Source of the DNA: Argyresthia goedartella
Taxonomy: Eukaryota; Arthropoda; Insecta; Lepidoptera; Argyresthiidae
DNA length: 64,000 nucleotides
Reading direction: 5' to 3'
Assembly (NCBI GenBank): GCA_949825045.1
Contig: OX463832.1
Span: 22,004,552-22,068,551, forward strand
A program made the position numbers and the translations under genes. Below the pieces are notes generated by a model that worked only from the letters and a program-made list of their open reading frames with translations, searched no databases and had not been told where the DNA came from. The first letter of the stretch is position 1. Each line of letters begins with the position of its first letter. Shown in pieces: positions 53,172 through 63,058 of the stretch.

Positions 53172-56100
53172 CTGCGGGGAACAAGAGAAACAAAGTCAAA
53201 GTCAAAGTTGTTTACTACTGTAGATATTTACATATACTTAGGAAACGTCATTTTTTGCCACTTCTCTGCATTGGACCAAACTTCACCAAACTACTACGAC
53301 TACACTGATTTTTAGATCTCTTTTAACATTTGGTTGTACTTAACTAATACAAATATTACAGCATTAATTATTATGAACTAGCGGGAATAAATTATTTCAA
53401 ATTTATTAACAGCAAGGTCTGTGTTGAGCTAGATTAACCCAATAACCCGTCATTTAAGTAATCTTGGACATTGAAATATCCCTTTTTCGACAAAGTCGCT
53501 TTAACATGCTTTTAAATTGCTCAAATGGCAATTTCAAAACTAAACACGTATAGTGGCACAAACATTGATCGTGGCCCCACACTAGGACACTCTGTATCTT
53601 GGGAACCGGAGACAGCGATGACACACATACAGACATACAAGAAAGATATTTATTTCTTCCTCACCAGTCGGAATTCAAACCTGGGGGTTCACCACAATCT
53701 TATTCCGATTCAAATTAGGTTCAAAACACGAACATCAGCATGGCGACCATTTTCATTCCAATTCGCCATAATGGGCTCTATTTACCCAATACCAAGACTT
53801 GTTGACGGCCACGGTGATTTGGCGGATCAAATTAGGTTCCTAAACTGAATCGGGATAAGACGTTGGGTTAAACCCCCTGATTAGAAAACCGAAATATCTC
53901 GACTGCATTTCATTTGACTTTTTATGAGCTCGCCTAAATAATCGAACGCGAGATATCTCTGAGACGGAGCTCGAAGTGAGAGCCTTGAACACGGCGTATT
54001 TTTTACAGTAGGCCAAGAGGGGATTTCGTGAGTTACTCGAGCATGTCAGATTAAGATATGAGAGATACATTATACTGCACCCTGCCTGGTACAGAAGTCC
54101 CACTAGTATTGACTTTGTACTCTCGGTGGAACTCAGATCTGCAGCCTTATGGCGTAAGTCGTCTGAGCTATGAACTTCATATAGACTTTTACGTTTGACA
54201 CCTTGCACCAGCTTCATCTGTCAAATTGGTATCACGCAAGCAGCACCATAATGGAGGCCAAACCCAAGCTCATTGAATGAAGCCTAGAAGCCTTCGGTGA
54301 TACTCCGCAATCGATGAAATTGTATGAGCATGAGATGAACCATAGACACACGCTATGAACTTCAGAGAGTTACGCCATAAGGCTGCTGGTCGAGTTTCTA
54401 AATAGGGAGACAAGTATCTCCCATATCTTAATCTGACACGCTTGAGTTACTGTTTTTTTTGTACGCGCGTTTTTTTGTACGCGCGTTTTTTCGTACGCGC
54501 CTTTTTTTTGTACGCAAGTTTTTTTGTACGCGCGTTGTCTGTGGGCCCCATTCCGGTAGGTAATAACGCTCAATACCAATGACGCGACGGCGATGGTAAA
54601 ATTTTAGTTATCTTTTATCTGACGTTTTTAGGGTTTCTTATTAATAAGCCTCCGCTGTCCGTCCGTCCGTCTGTCACCAGGCTGTCGCCCGGTTGCTGAA
54701 AGGAAAATTAGCTGTGACAACTTGTTAAACTCTTGTTAAACGCATTTCAGCCAATCACATGCCGCTATTTTGAATTAATGATCGATTAATCGCTTGTTAC
54801 ATTTGACAACTCTTTCGGAAACTGGGGGTGTATCTCATGAACCGTGATAGTTAGACAGATGAAATTTTCACAGATGTAGTATTTCTGTTGCCGTTGTAAC
54901 AACAAATACCAATGCAATTTCAATACCACAATGCAAACTTATGAATGCACCTGGTTACGTACATGGAGTGTGAAAGTAGCCGCACCAATAACTTTGTTAG
55001 CAACATTTTGCTATTTAAAATCCAAACTAATCACTCCACACCATTCCTACCATTGTAAGGTGGTACGGAACCCTTCGTGCGCGAGTTAGACTCGCACTTG
55101 ACCGGTTTTTGTTTTCCTTTCTCTATGGTTAGTAACTAATTTATATGATTAGCAACAACCTCAATTTCTACAATTAATTACCTAAAAATCTCCAACCGCC
55201 AAATAATGGATGCCTAAAGTTGACCGTCGCCGTGGCGTCTTAGTCACTGAGAGCTCATAGTGCCAGTGGAATTGGATCCCTGAGCGTATTACAAGATTAT
55301 ATTATTTACAAAAGCGCAGCAACGGCCATACGAACGCGTATCGCACGAACGCGCGGCATCGATGTGGCCGTAAGATTGTAAAAGCCGTTAGTTTTTTAGT
55401 TAAAGTTAGTTTAGATTAAAATACATATCGTATTAATTATCGTTAGTTTATAATGGCCGACCCGAATGGCCGAGTCGGCAGTGACCCTGCCTACGAAGCC
55501 AAGGGTCCCGGGTTCGAGTCCCGATGAGGGCAAATACTTGTTTGATGAGAACGGATGTTTGTATCCTAGTCATGGTTGTTTATCTATCTAAGTATTAATA
55601 TTTATCTATATAAGTATGTGTATCGTTGTCTAGTACCCAAGATACAGGGAATCCTTGTTTGGGGCTAGACCAACAACAAGGTATTATTATAATTAAACCG
55701 TTAAATTTGAACTGGTTGAATTTAAAGCGAATGTCAGGGCGTAGTGGTGGGTGAGGGTTCGATCCTCTCGTGTTAGGTTGACATGTAAGAACAAAAGAAA
55801 AAACAATTTCGAACCCTGTCGGTCTCGTTTACAATTTATCGATAGCTCATAATCTCACGCGATAGTTTATAACCTAACTGTTTTTACAATTTAAAGGTGA
55901 CTTAAACAACCGTGCGTTTGTCGCGATACAAACGCGAAAATCGTGGCCAAAGGTCACAATTAGGGAATGCAATCCCGCTCTCGCGAGATCTCGTCTTTTC
56001 ACAAGGTTGTTGCAAAAAGTACCCGAAATCCCCACTTGACAATCTCGGGTCGAGATTGCATTCCCTAGTAAGTGCTGACGGCCTTGCCTTTTCTTAGCGT

Positions 56101-59100
56101 ACTATTCCGCGCGTAAAAATTACGCTAGGAAGTTTATTAACCAATCCTACCCTATCCCTTTTCAAATCGGCTACACATCTCCGAACCCTTTGGCTTGTTA
56201 ATATAGAGTCCAAAACCAATGAATAAATTACGACACGATATCGTGGGATCTCACGAGATTAATTAGTAAAATTATACTAATTAACCATTTTTTTCCATTC
56301 CGGTCTGGTAACTCGAGGGCGTGACAGATGCGGAACCAAACGAACTAGAAGACTGTGCTGTACATTCCGGTTAGGTAACTCGAAGGCGGGACAGAAGAGG
56401 AACCAAAAGAACTAGAAGACTGTGCTGTACATTCCGCTTTGGTAACTCGAGCACGTGACAGATGCGGAACCAAACGAACAAGAAGACTGTGCTGTACATT
56501 CCGCTTTGGTAACTCGAGCACGTGACAGTTGCGGAACCAAACGAACTAGAAGACTGTGCTGTACATTCCGGTTAGGTAACTCGAAGGCGGGACCGAAGAG
56601 GAACCAAACGAACTAGAAGACTGTGCTGTACATTCCGCTTTGGTAACACGAGCACGAGACAGATGCGGAACCAAACGAACTAGAAGACTGTGCTGTACAT
56701 TCCGGTTAGGTAACTCGAAGGCGGGACCGAAGAGGAACCAAACGAACTAGAAGACTGTGCTGTACATTCCGCTTTGGTAACTCGAGCACGTGACAGATGC
56801 GGAACCAAACGAACTAGAAGACTGTGCTGTACATTCCGCTTTGGTAACTCGAGCACGTGACAGATGCGGAACCAAACGAACTAGAAGACTGTGCTGTACA
56901 TTCCGGTTAGGTAACTCGAAGGCGGGACCGAAGAGGAACCAAACGAACTAGAAGACTGTGCTGTACATTCCGCTTTGGTAACTCGAGCACGTGACAGATG
57001 CGGAACCAAACGAACAAGAAGACTGTGCTGTACATTCCGCTTTGGTAACTCGAGCACGTGACAGTTGCGGAACCAAACGAACTAGAAGACTGTGCTGTAC
57101 ATTCCGGTTAGGTAACTCGAAGGCGGGACAAAAGAGGAACCAACCGAACTAGAAAACTGTGCTGTACATTCCGCTTTGGTAACTCGAGGACGTGACAGAT
57201 GCGGAACCAAACGAACTAAAAGACTGTGCTGTACATTCGGGTTTGGTAACTCGACAGAAGCGGAACCAAACGAACTAGAAAACTGTGCTGTACATTCCGG
57301 TTAGGTAACTCGAAGGCGGGACAGAAGAGGAATCAAACGAACTAGAAAACTGTGCTGTACATTCCGCTGTGGAAACTCGAGGACGTGACAGATGCGGAAC
57401 CAAACGAACTAGAAGACTGTGCTGTACATTCCGGTTAGGTAACTCGAAGGCGGGACAGAAGAGGAACCAAACGAACTAGAAAACTGTGCTGTACATTCCG
57501 CTTTGGTAACTCGAGGACGTGACAGATGCGGAACCAAACGAACTAGAAGACTGTGCTGTACATTCGGGTTTGGAAACTCGAGGGTGCGACAGAAGCGGAA
57601 CCAAACGAACTAGAAGATTGTGCTGTACATTCCGGTTAGGTAACTCGAAGGTGGGACAGAAGAGGAACCAAACGAACTAGAAGACTGCGTTGTACATCCC
57701 GGTTCGGTAACTCGAAGGCGGGACAAAAGAGGAACCAAAAGAACTAGAAAACTGTGCTGTACATTCCGCTTTGGTAACTCGAGGACGTGACAGATGCGGA
57801 ACCAAACGAACTAGATGACTGTGCTGTACATTCGGGTTTGGTAACTCGAGGGTGCGACAGAAGCGGAACCAAACGAACTAGAAGACTGTGCTGTACATTC
57901 CGGTTAGGTAACTCGAAGGTGGGACAGAAGAGGAACCAAACGAACTAGAAGACTGCGTTGTACATCCCGGTTCGGTAACTCGACGGCGTGACAGAAGCGG
58001 AACCAAACGTACTAGAAGACTGCACTGTACATTCCGGTTTGGTAGCTCGAGGGCGTGACAGAAGCGGAACCAAACTTACTAGAAGACTGCACTATATATT
58101 CTAGTTCGGTAACTCAAGGGCGTGACAGATGCGGAACCAAACGAACTAGAAGACTGCGCTGTACATCCCGGTTCGGTAATTCAAGGGCGTGGCAGAAGCC
58201 CAACCGAACGAACTAGAAGACTGTGCTGTACATTACGGTTTAGTAACTCGAGGACGTGACAGATGCGGAACCAAATGAACTAGAAGACTGTGATGTACAT
58301 TACGGTTTAGTAACTCGAGGACGTGACAGATGCGGAACCAAATGAACTAGAAGACTGTGCTGTACATTACGGTTTAGTAACTCGAGGACGTGACAGATGC
58401 GGAACCAAATGAACTAGAAGACTGTGCTGTACATTACGGTTTAGTAACTCGAGGACGTGACAGATGCGGAACCAAATGAACTAGAAGACTGTGCTGTATA
58501 TTACGCTTTAGGGTTAGGTAATTCAAGGGTGTGACAGAACTAAACGAACTAGAAGATTGCACTGTGCATCCGGGTTTGGTAACTAGAGGACTGTTGTACC
58601 CACCTCGCAGTAGACATGCCAGCACTGTATGGAGACGGCGGGAGACGTGTACGCAGCGTGACAGATGAGGCACTTGCTCTGAAAGATGACATTTATATAC
58701 AGTCACATCATTGCTAGGATACCTCGGCCGAGACTCGAACCCGGGAGCTCCCCCTTGGGAGGCAGAGCCTCAAACCGAACTTGTGGCCCCACACTAGTAT
58801 ACCGTGTCGTGGGCACCAGAAACGAGCGAGCGTCACAGACATGCAGCCGTCCGAGAGCCGTGGGTATTTTCCCGCGCAGGATTATAAGCTGAGGCTTGTA
58901 AGTCCGACATATCTGTCACCGTGAGATAGTCAAAACAGTTAGTTGATCAACTAACGGTTTTTTTCTCGTAAGTTGGTATCGACAAATAGTAAACTGTAGC
59001 GTACTGCGTACTTTATGGCGCGTTAGTTGATCAACTAACGGTTAAAACCGTTAAATAGTAAACTGGTTTAAACTTGAATTGCAAACGAAATACCAGGGCA

Positions 59101-62100
59101 AACACTGCGGTAGCTTAGGTGAAGACTAGAGGGGGAATAGTCTTCGTGTTAGGTTGACATGTAAGAACAAAAGAAACGTAGATTCTAAACCCTGTCGGTC
59201 TGGTTTACTATCTGTCGATAGTTGATCAACTACCGCATTAGTTTATCAACTAACAGTTTTGACTATCTTCCGGTGACATATCGAAATCTTATCGTATGTA
59301 AGCTTTAGGCCAGAAACGGTAAATTCCAAAAACAAAACTCCAGAAAAATCAGAGAAATTTCGCTCCTCAATAGAAAACATCGCAAACATAAACTTTTACA
59401 AAAAAAAATCAAAGCATTTATTCAACAACTATTTAGTTGAGGATAGTATTTAATCGCACATCAAAAATACTGATTTTCACAGCAAAAAAGGATCAGTAAA
59501 AACACTTTTTATGTTTTAAGTATTTTTGTTGTTCTTATATGTTCAACCTAACACGAAGGATAAAGGGGGCTTCGCTTCGCTCACCCCCTTTACCCTTCTT
59601 CACCTAAGCTACCGCAGTATTTTGCCCTGATATTTGCTGTGGAAATCAGTATATTTGCTGTGCAAATCACTATTTTTGAGGTGCAGTTTAATATTTCCCT
59701 GTAGTTAACGGTCAACATATAAATTTTTAACTCACCTCTGAACCAGACTTCGCCTCCAACTCTCTGATTCGACTCTTCAGTGCTTGGATTCTTGTCTGCA
59801 AACAAAATACAAGTACTCACAACATAAACATTAGTATACAGGCCCAACCGTTGCGTCTGGCCCCACACTAGGATACCTTGTGTCGTGGAAACCAGAAACA
59901 GCGACGTCACACACATATAAACATCCAAGACCTGGGATGATTTTTTTCTTCCTCCCCAGGCGGCAGGACCGCAACTGCAAACGACGTGTCGTGTGAGCCA
60001 TGAGCGAGACATCGAGTGTTGTTTCCAAGCGAGTGAGCGAGATAGCGGTCGGTCTCTCTATGCTCACTCGCTAGGTAATAATAATACCTTGGACACTATA
60101 TACACACATTGATTTGGCCCAAACAAGGATTCCCTGTACCTTGGGTACTAGACAACGATACACATACTTATATAGATAAATATTTTACTTAGATAGATAA
60201 ACAACCACGAATAGGGTACAAACATCCGTTCTGATCAAACAAATATTTGCCCCCACCGGGAATCGCACCCGGGACCCATGGTTTCGTAGGCAGAGGGTCA
60301 CTGCCGAGTCGGCCATTCGGGTCGTCGAGGTAACTATGTTCGCTGTCTCGCTCACACGCCCACGCGACTCATCCATCGTCTGCATTGCGGTCGGCTACGG
60401 TAATTCATCTATTGCAAGTAGGCTAAAATAATGCACTTTTACAAGTCAAACACTTCAGCCTCATATACACGGAAAAAAAATCGAATATGATCAACTAAAC
60501 TAATGAGTTGAAACTACTTTGAGTTTGAAAAAGGAAATTTCCCTTTCAAGTGGTGATTCATGGCAGAATCTCGCACGGGAAAAGGAAACTCCATTAACTC
60601 TACCAGTGCTTCGGAAACACGCTCGTCAGAGAAGAAACTCTACGGGGATGTCATTTTTCGTACTTTTTTTATACCACAATAAAAGATAAATGCCAATAAG
60701 ATGTCTCAAAATAACAATTTTACACTAGTAGCCCCGTGGGCAGTAGAGCTCGCTAACAGCTAACAGGGGGGACTGTGAACCAATTTATAGGTAAGTATTT
60801 TAGATTCAATCAAAATCAAGTAGTAAAGTAGCCGCACCAATAACTTTGTAAACTACATTTTGCGATTTAAAAGTACAATCTATTGACTTTCACGAAAATT
60901 TGTTATAGTCTATTTCACTCACTCTCATGGTCTGTATAGATCCTCTTTACCAATCCGTCTCCTACTTTGAGGAGTCCAAACTTGGTATGTTTTGAAAATA
61001 TTTCTTGGATTTTTAGAAAACAGGCGGCCGAAAGGTAATAGTGTAGTATATTTTTAGAAACGGCTCTCGACAAAAAAAAACTTTTAATTCAAGGAACACG
61101 TGTGCCAAGTTTTATGAGGATCGCTTGGAAACTGTGGCCCCTAGACCGGAACTGACAGACATAGAGACAGACGAAAGCAAAATCGGCCTCCTATCTTCTC
61201 GAAACGGAGCCCTTCGCTCGCTCGGTCAAAAAGAAATAAAGAAAAGCTGTTATGAACATAACTTATGAGAAACCAGTCTGAACCAGTCCCCCCAAGCAGC
61301 GAGTATGACTTGTGGGTGCAACCATCAACCCCCTCGCCTCAACTATGTCCGTACCTCTGCGCTGGCCTCGACAAGGTCCCTCGGCGTCCGCGGCTCCGTC
61401 GGCTTGTTGCCATCTCCCTCACTCTCCGTCGTCCCACGACTCGCGGTCCCGTTCTGTTGCGGCATCTCCGCGTCGTTGATCTCCTCTGTTGGAGCCTGGA
61501 ACAGCACATACTGGCTTAAATTCATATTACATTCTTGAAGAGCTCCGTGGTCTAGTGGGTTGCGCTCAGGAGGTGCAGGTTCGAATCCCGGCGAATCAAG
61601 TGCGAGTCGGACTTTGCACTAAGGGTCCCGTAACAGCGTGCAATGGTATGCAAGTTTCTTGGCGATTATATAATACATAAAATAAATAAATGTAGTCCAT
61701 TAATCTGCCCGCCAAGGGGCACAGGCCTTTACCCGGATACGAGTAATATTAAGCAATACTCCACCACGCTGGCTCAGTGCGGGTTGATGCAGGGGCTTTA
61801 CGACCATTATCACATAGCGATAGTAGCCGGGATCCACAGCTTAATGTGTCATCCGAAACACTGAACGTCCGATAATGTACTTAAGATAAATAAGATAAAT
61901 TACTTATCTCATAATGGAGATAATTAATTTATCTTATTTATCTTATACGAACGTTCTAACGGTGATGGAAAACATCATGAGAAAACCTCCATTTCTCCAT
62001 AGCTGCGGCGATGGGCTAGCTCCCTGTCACGCAAAATGGAGTATTGAATATCTGCTACCCCGTATGGGAAAAGGGTTGACGGTATGTGATGTTTGTTGCA

Positions 62101-63058
62101 ATCAGAAAATTGATCCTTTCATGATGTGGCCACCATCAAACCAAGTTATACTGAATAAAGAAATATTTTAGGGCTAAACACTGCGGCAGGTTAGGGGAAG
62201 ACTAAAGAACAATCTTCGTGTTAGTCCGATATGCATAACACAAGAAACTTTATGTAGTACTGAAAATAAATGCTTTTTAAGATATGTTTTGATAAAATTC
62301 AACCCTTTCTGACCATTGTGTAGGTTTGTTTGTATGGGTTACATTCTATAGTGTATTGTTGTGGAGTGGAGGCTGTCAAGTGAGCAACAGATGTACAAGT
62401 GAGTTTCAGCCCCTCTAAGAGACGAGTCCGTCTATTCCACTTTTAGCCGAGATATTACATAGTACTTTTCACAACTACTGTGAGGAAATAAAATTAATTG
62501 TACAGAAAAAATAGTTTTAGTTTTATTAGGTATGGAACTCCGCCTGGCGGAGTCCGCCGTCTATCGCAATTGACAGCACACGTCAGGCACACTTTTACCG
62601 ACGCGACTGCATAAAAACTGTCGGTAAAAACCGACAAGCATTAAGCGCCATCTGTTGACATCTGACAGAACCATAACAAAACAAGCCCACGACGTTTATT
62701 TTTTGTCCTGTGAACAGTCCGGAAATATTAGTGTTGTCCCAATTCATTGTTTCGGGGCCCCATCAAAGATCACCCTTCACCGCATTTCCGAGTTTTTCTG
62801 CTGATTTCCGGCCGAAAACCAAACCGAACTTTCGGTCTCTAGCGTATTACCAAACCGCTCTCAGCTCTGAGAGTTGTCTCAGCCATGTCAAGACGGTTGC
62901 GCCATATCAAGTCTGTCATTTCCACGCGCTTGAGAGATAGCAGTACTGAGAGCGGTTGCAGGATACTAATATCGAGGTGAACTCACGTCGTTCGCTATCC
63001 GTGAAGGTGAATACTGCGGCGGGCCGTACAGCTCCGCGTCCTCGTCGCCGTCCACCAC
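53079..63058 (-). CDS. RNF220: RNF220-like RING E3 ubiquitin ligase, 3' half of gene
   Basis: Exons in transcript order: 63058-62987, 61495-61355, 59795-59736, 58678-58604 and 53171-53079; every junction is phase 0 and GT-AG. They encode 146 C-terminal residues: VVDGDEDAELYGPPQYS, an acidic low-complexity stretch, a short coiled-coil-like segment (RIQALKSRIRELEAK), and a C3HC4 RING (CLIC, QCWH, YCEEC, CPQC) ending NAITTTTHLRRIYM and stop. From memory, vertebrate RNF220 ends with the same layout (CWL...CPQC...LRRIYL). Known family role: E3 ubiquitin ligase acting in development, with the RING recruiting E2. The 5' part lies outside the window. Confidence 0.82.
53190..53545 (-). pseudogene. LINE tail (25600-type) in the RNF220-like intron
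   Basis: It starts with AAAGTCAAAGTCAAAG (tail repeat, minus orientation), the 3' UTR, and a short end of the polymerase frame near 53450-53545. It lies only about 20 bp from the terminal exon. Confidence 0.8.
54030..54451. repeat. Large hairpin, arms about 100-150 bp
   Basis: The left arm (about 54030-54182) with CATGTCAGATTAAGATATGA and CAGCCTTATGGCGTAAGTCG matches the right arm (about 54345-54451) in reverse (TACGCCATAAGGCTGCTGGT, CATATCTTAATCTGACACGC). The left arm has an extra ~50 bp. It is probably a decayed foldback element. Confidence 0.7.
54451..54540. repeat. Short tandem repeat GTACGCGCGTTTTTTT, 5 copies
   Basis: Units of 16-18 bp with variable T-runs, at the edge of the large hairpin. 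Confidence 0.9.
54620..55107 (+). repeat. GGGTTCCGTA-family repeat with a small insertion
   Basis: It runs from TTTTTAGGGTTTCTTATTAA to CTCGCACTTGACCGG. About 140 bp of foreign sequence (54690-54825, CGCCCGGTTGCTGAAAGG) splits the usual CACCAGGCTGTATCTC phrase. Confidence 0.75.
55364..55901. mobile_element. MITE (type b) with a SINE inserted in it
   Basis: Ends GTGGCCGTAAGATTGTAAAA and TTTTTACAATTTAAAGGTGA. The shared core remnant (GAACCCTGTCGGTCTCG side) lies at 55735-55815. A family A SINE occupies 55457-55692. Confidence 0.75.
55457..55692 (+). mobile_element. tRNA-derived SINE (family A), nested
   Basis: Head CCGACCCGAATGGCCGAGTC, B-box GGGTTCGAGTCCCG, and an ATTATTATAATT tail. It is inserted into the type b MITE. 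Confidence 0.9.
55902..56289. other. RNF220-like intron, small inverted pair
   Basis: TAGGGAATGCAATC (near 55961) and GATTGCATTCCCTA (near 56053) form a hairpin pair about 80 bp apart. Nothing else was recognised. Confidence 0.45.
56290..58595. repeat. 67-bp tandem array, about 34 copies, 2.3 kb
   Basis: The unit runs GTACATTCCGGTTAGGTAAC, TCGAAGGCGGGACAGAAGAG, GAACCAAACGAACTAGAAGA, CTGTGCT. At least three sub-types differ in the first half: GTTAGG with GGCGGGACAGAAGAGG; CTTTGG with GCACGTGACAGATGCGG; and GGGTTTGG with GGGTGCGACAGAAGCGG. They appear partly in alternation, and blocks of several units seem to repeat together. The last units (58200-58500) form a uniform block with TACGGTTTAGTAAC. 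No spacers. Confidence 0.96.
58604..58678 (-). CDS. RNF220: RNF220-like gene, first half of the RING
   Basis: 25 codons, phase 0 to 0: SKCLICHAAYTSPAVSIQCW, HVYCE. It supplies zinc ligands C1-C3, H4 and C5 of the C3HC4 RING. Acceptor ATCTTTCAG, donor GTGGGT. The 67-bp array starts within about 10-20 bp of the donor. Confidence 0.9.
58915..59277. mobile_element. MITE (type b)
   Basis: Ends GTCACCGTGAGATAGTCAAA and TTTTGACTATCTTCCGGTGA C. It contains several GTTGATCAAC palindromes and the reversed shared core (GGTAGCTTAGGTGAAGACTA). Possible target duplication ATATC(T/G). Confidence 0.8.
59444..59696 (+). mobile_element. MITE (type a)
   Basis: Full copy: AGTATTTAATCGCACATCAA, core with AAGGATAAAGGGGGCTTCGC, and end GAGGTGCAGTTTAATATTTC. 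The sub-terminal TGCTGTGGAAATCAGTAT part is duplicated at the right end. Confidence 0.8.
59736..59795 (-). CDS. RNF220: RNF220-like gene, coiled-coil exon
   Basis: 20 codons, phase 0 to 0: TRIQALKSRIRELEAKSGSE. The heptad-like Leu/Ile spacing suggests a helix just before the RING. Acceptor TTTGCAG, donor GTGAGT. Confidence 0.85.
60076..60325 (-). mobile_element. tRNA-derived SINE (family A)
   Basis: Minus-strand copy with head GGCCGACTCGGCAGTGACCC-like sequence (plus strand GGTCACTGCCGAGTCGGCCA) and a TATTATTA tail at the low-coordinate end. It is in the same orientation as the RNF220-like gene. Confidence 0.88.
60530..61345 (-). repeat. Repeat shared with the 2.1-kb duplication, interrupted
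   Basis: 60530-60770 matches 8940-9210 in reverse (CATGGCAGAATCTCGCACGG, CTACGGGGATGTCAT). 61216-61345 matches 8800-8925 in reverse (CTGTTATGAACATAACTTAT, CCCCCCAAGCAGCGAGTA). About 440 bp of other repeat lies between. It is probably a retrotransposon 3' region. Confidence 0.75.
61355..61495 (-). CDS. RNF220: RNF220-like gene, acidic linker exon
   Basis: 47 codons, phase 0 to 0: APTEEINDAEMPQQNGTASR to DLVEASAE. Acceptor TGTTCCAG, donor GTACGG. A repeat shared with the 2.1-kb duplication ends about 10 bp past its donor. Confidence 0.8.
61541..61675 (+). mobile_element. tRNA-like head fused to a GTGCGAGTC repeat tail
   Basis: CTCCGTGGTCTAGTGGGTTG (A-box-like TGGTCTAGTGG) and GGTTCGAATCCCG (B-box) are followed by CAAGTGCGAGTCGGACTTTG, which is the end of the GGGTTCCGTA family. 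It looks like a small SINE rather than a tRNA gene, since no full cloverleaf follows. Confidence 0.55.
61693..61875 (+). repeat. CCGAGGGG-family repeat, deleted copy
   Basis: It matches 36838-37080 but lacks the middle: GGCTCAGTGCGGGTTGATGC is joined directly to GGGGCTTTACGACCATTATC. Confidence 0.75.
61876..62986. other. RNF220-like intron 1, mostly unassigned
   Basis: It includes TAAGATAAATAAGATAAATT and its complement close by (61885-61946), a shared-core remnant at about 62165-62240 (ACTGCGGCAGGTTAGGGGAA), and a short palindrome CTCTCAGCTCTGAGAG at 62854-62869. No exon was seen. Confidence 0.45.
62987..63058 (-). CDS. RNF220: RNF220-like gene, most upstream exon in window
   Basis: 24 codons, phase 0 to 0: VVDGDEDAELYGPPQYSPSR then IAND. 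Acceptor ACCCTCAG, donor GTGAGT. Confidence 0.83.

Larger units (their letters stand above)
58679..59735. other. RNF220-like intron with SINE B piece and two MITEs
   Basis: It contains a family B SINE (minus) at about 58718-58850, a type b MITE at 58915-59277 and a type a MITE at 59444-59696. No extra exon. Confidence 0.65.

Noticed and set aside
52851..53315. 154-codon plus-strand frame
   Set aside because: It is the antisense shadow of the RNF220-like terminal exon joined to a LINE remnant and a LINE tail.
58604..58678. TRAIP-type RING protein
   Set aside because: The C3HC4 spacing fits many RINGs, but the CWHVYCEECW and LRRIYM ending fits RNF220 better as I recall it.
61541..61600. Functional tRNA gene
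   Set aside because: A- and B-box-like strings are present, but no complete cloverleaf or terminator. It runs directly into a dispersed-repeat tail. The heads of the family A and B SINEs were rejected as tRNA genes for the same reason.
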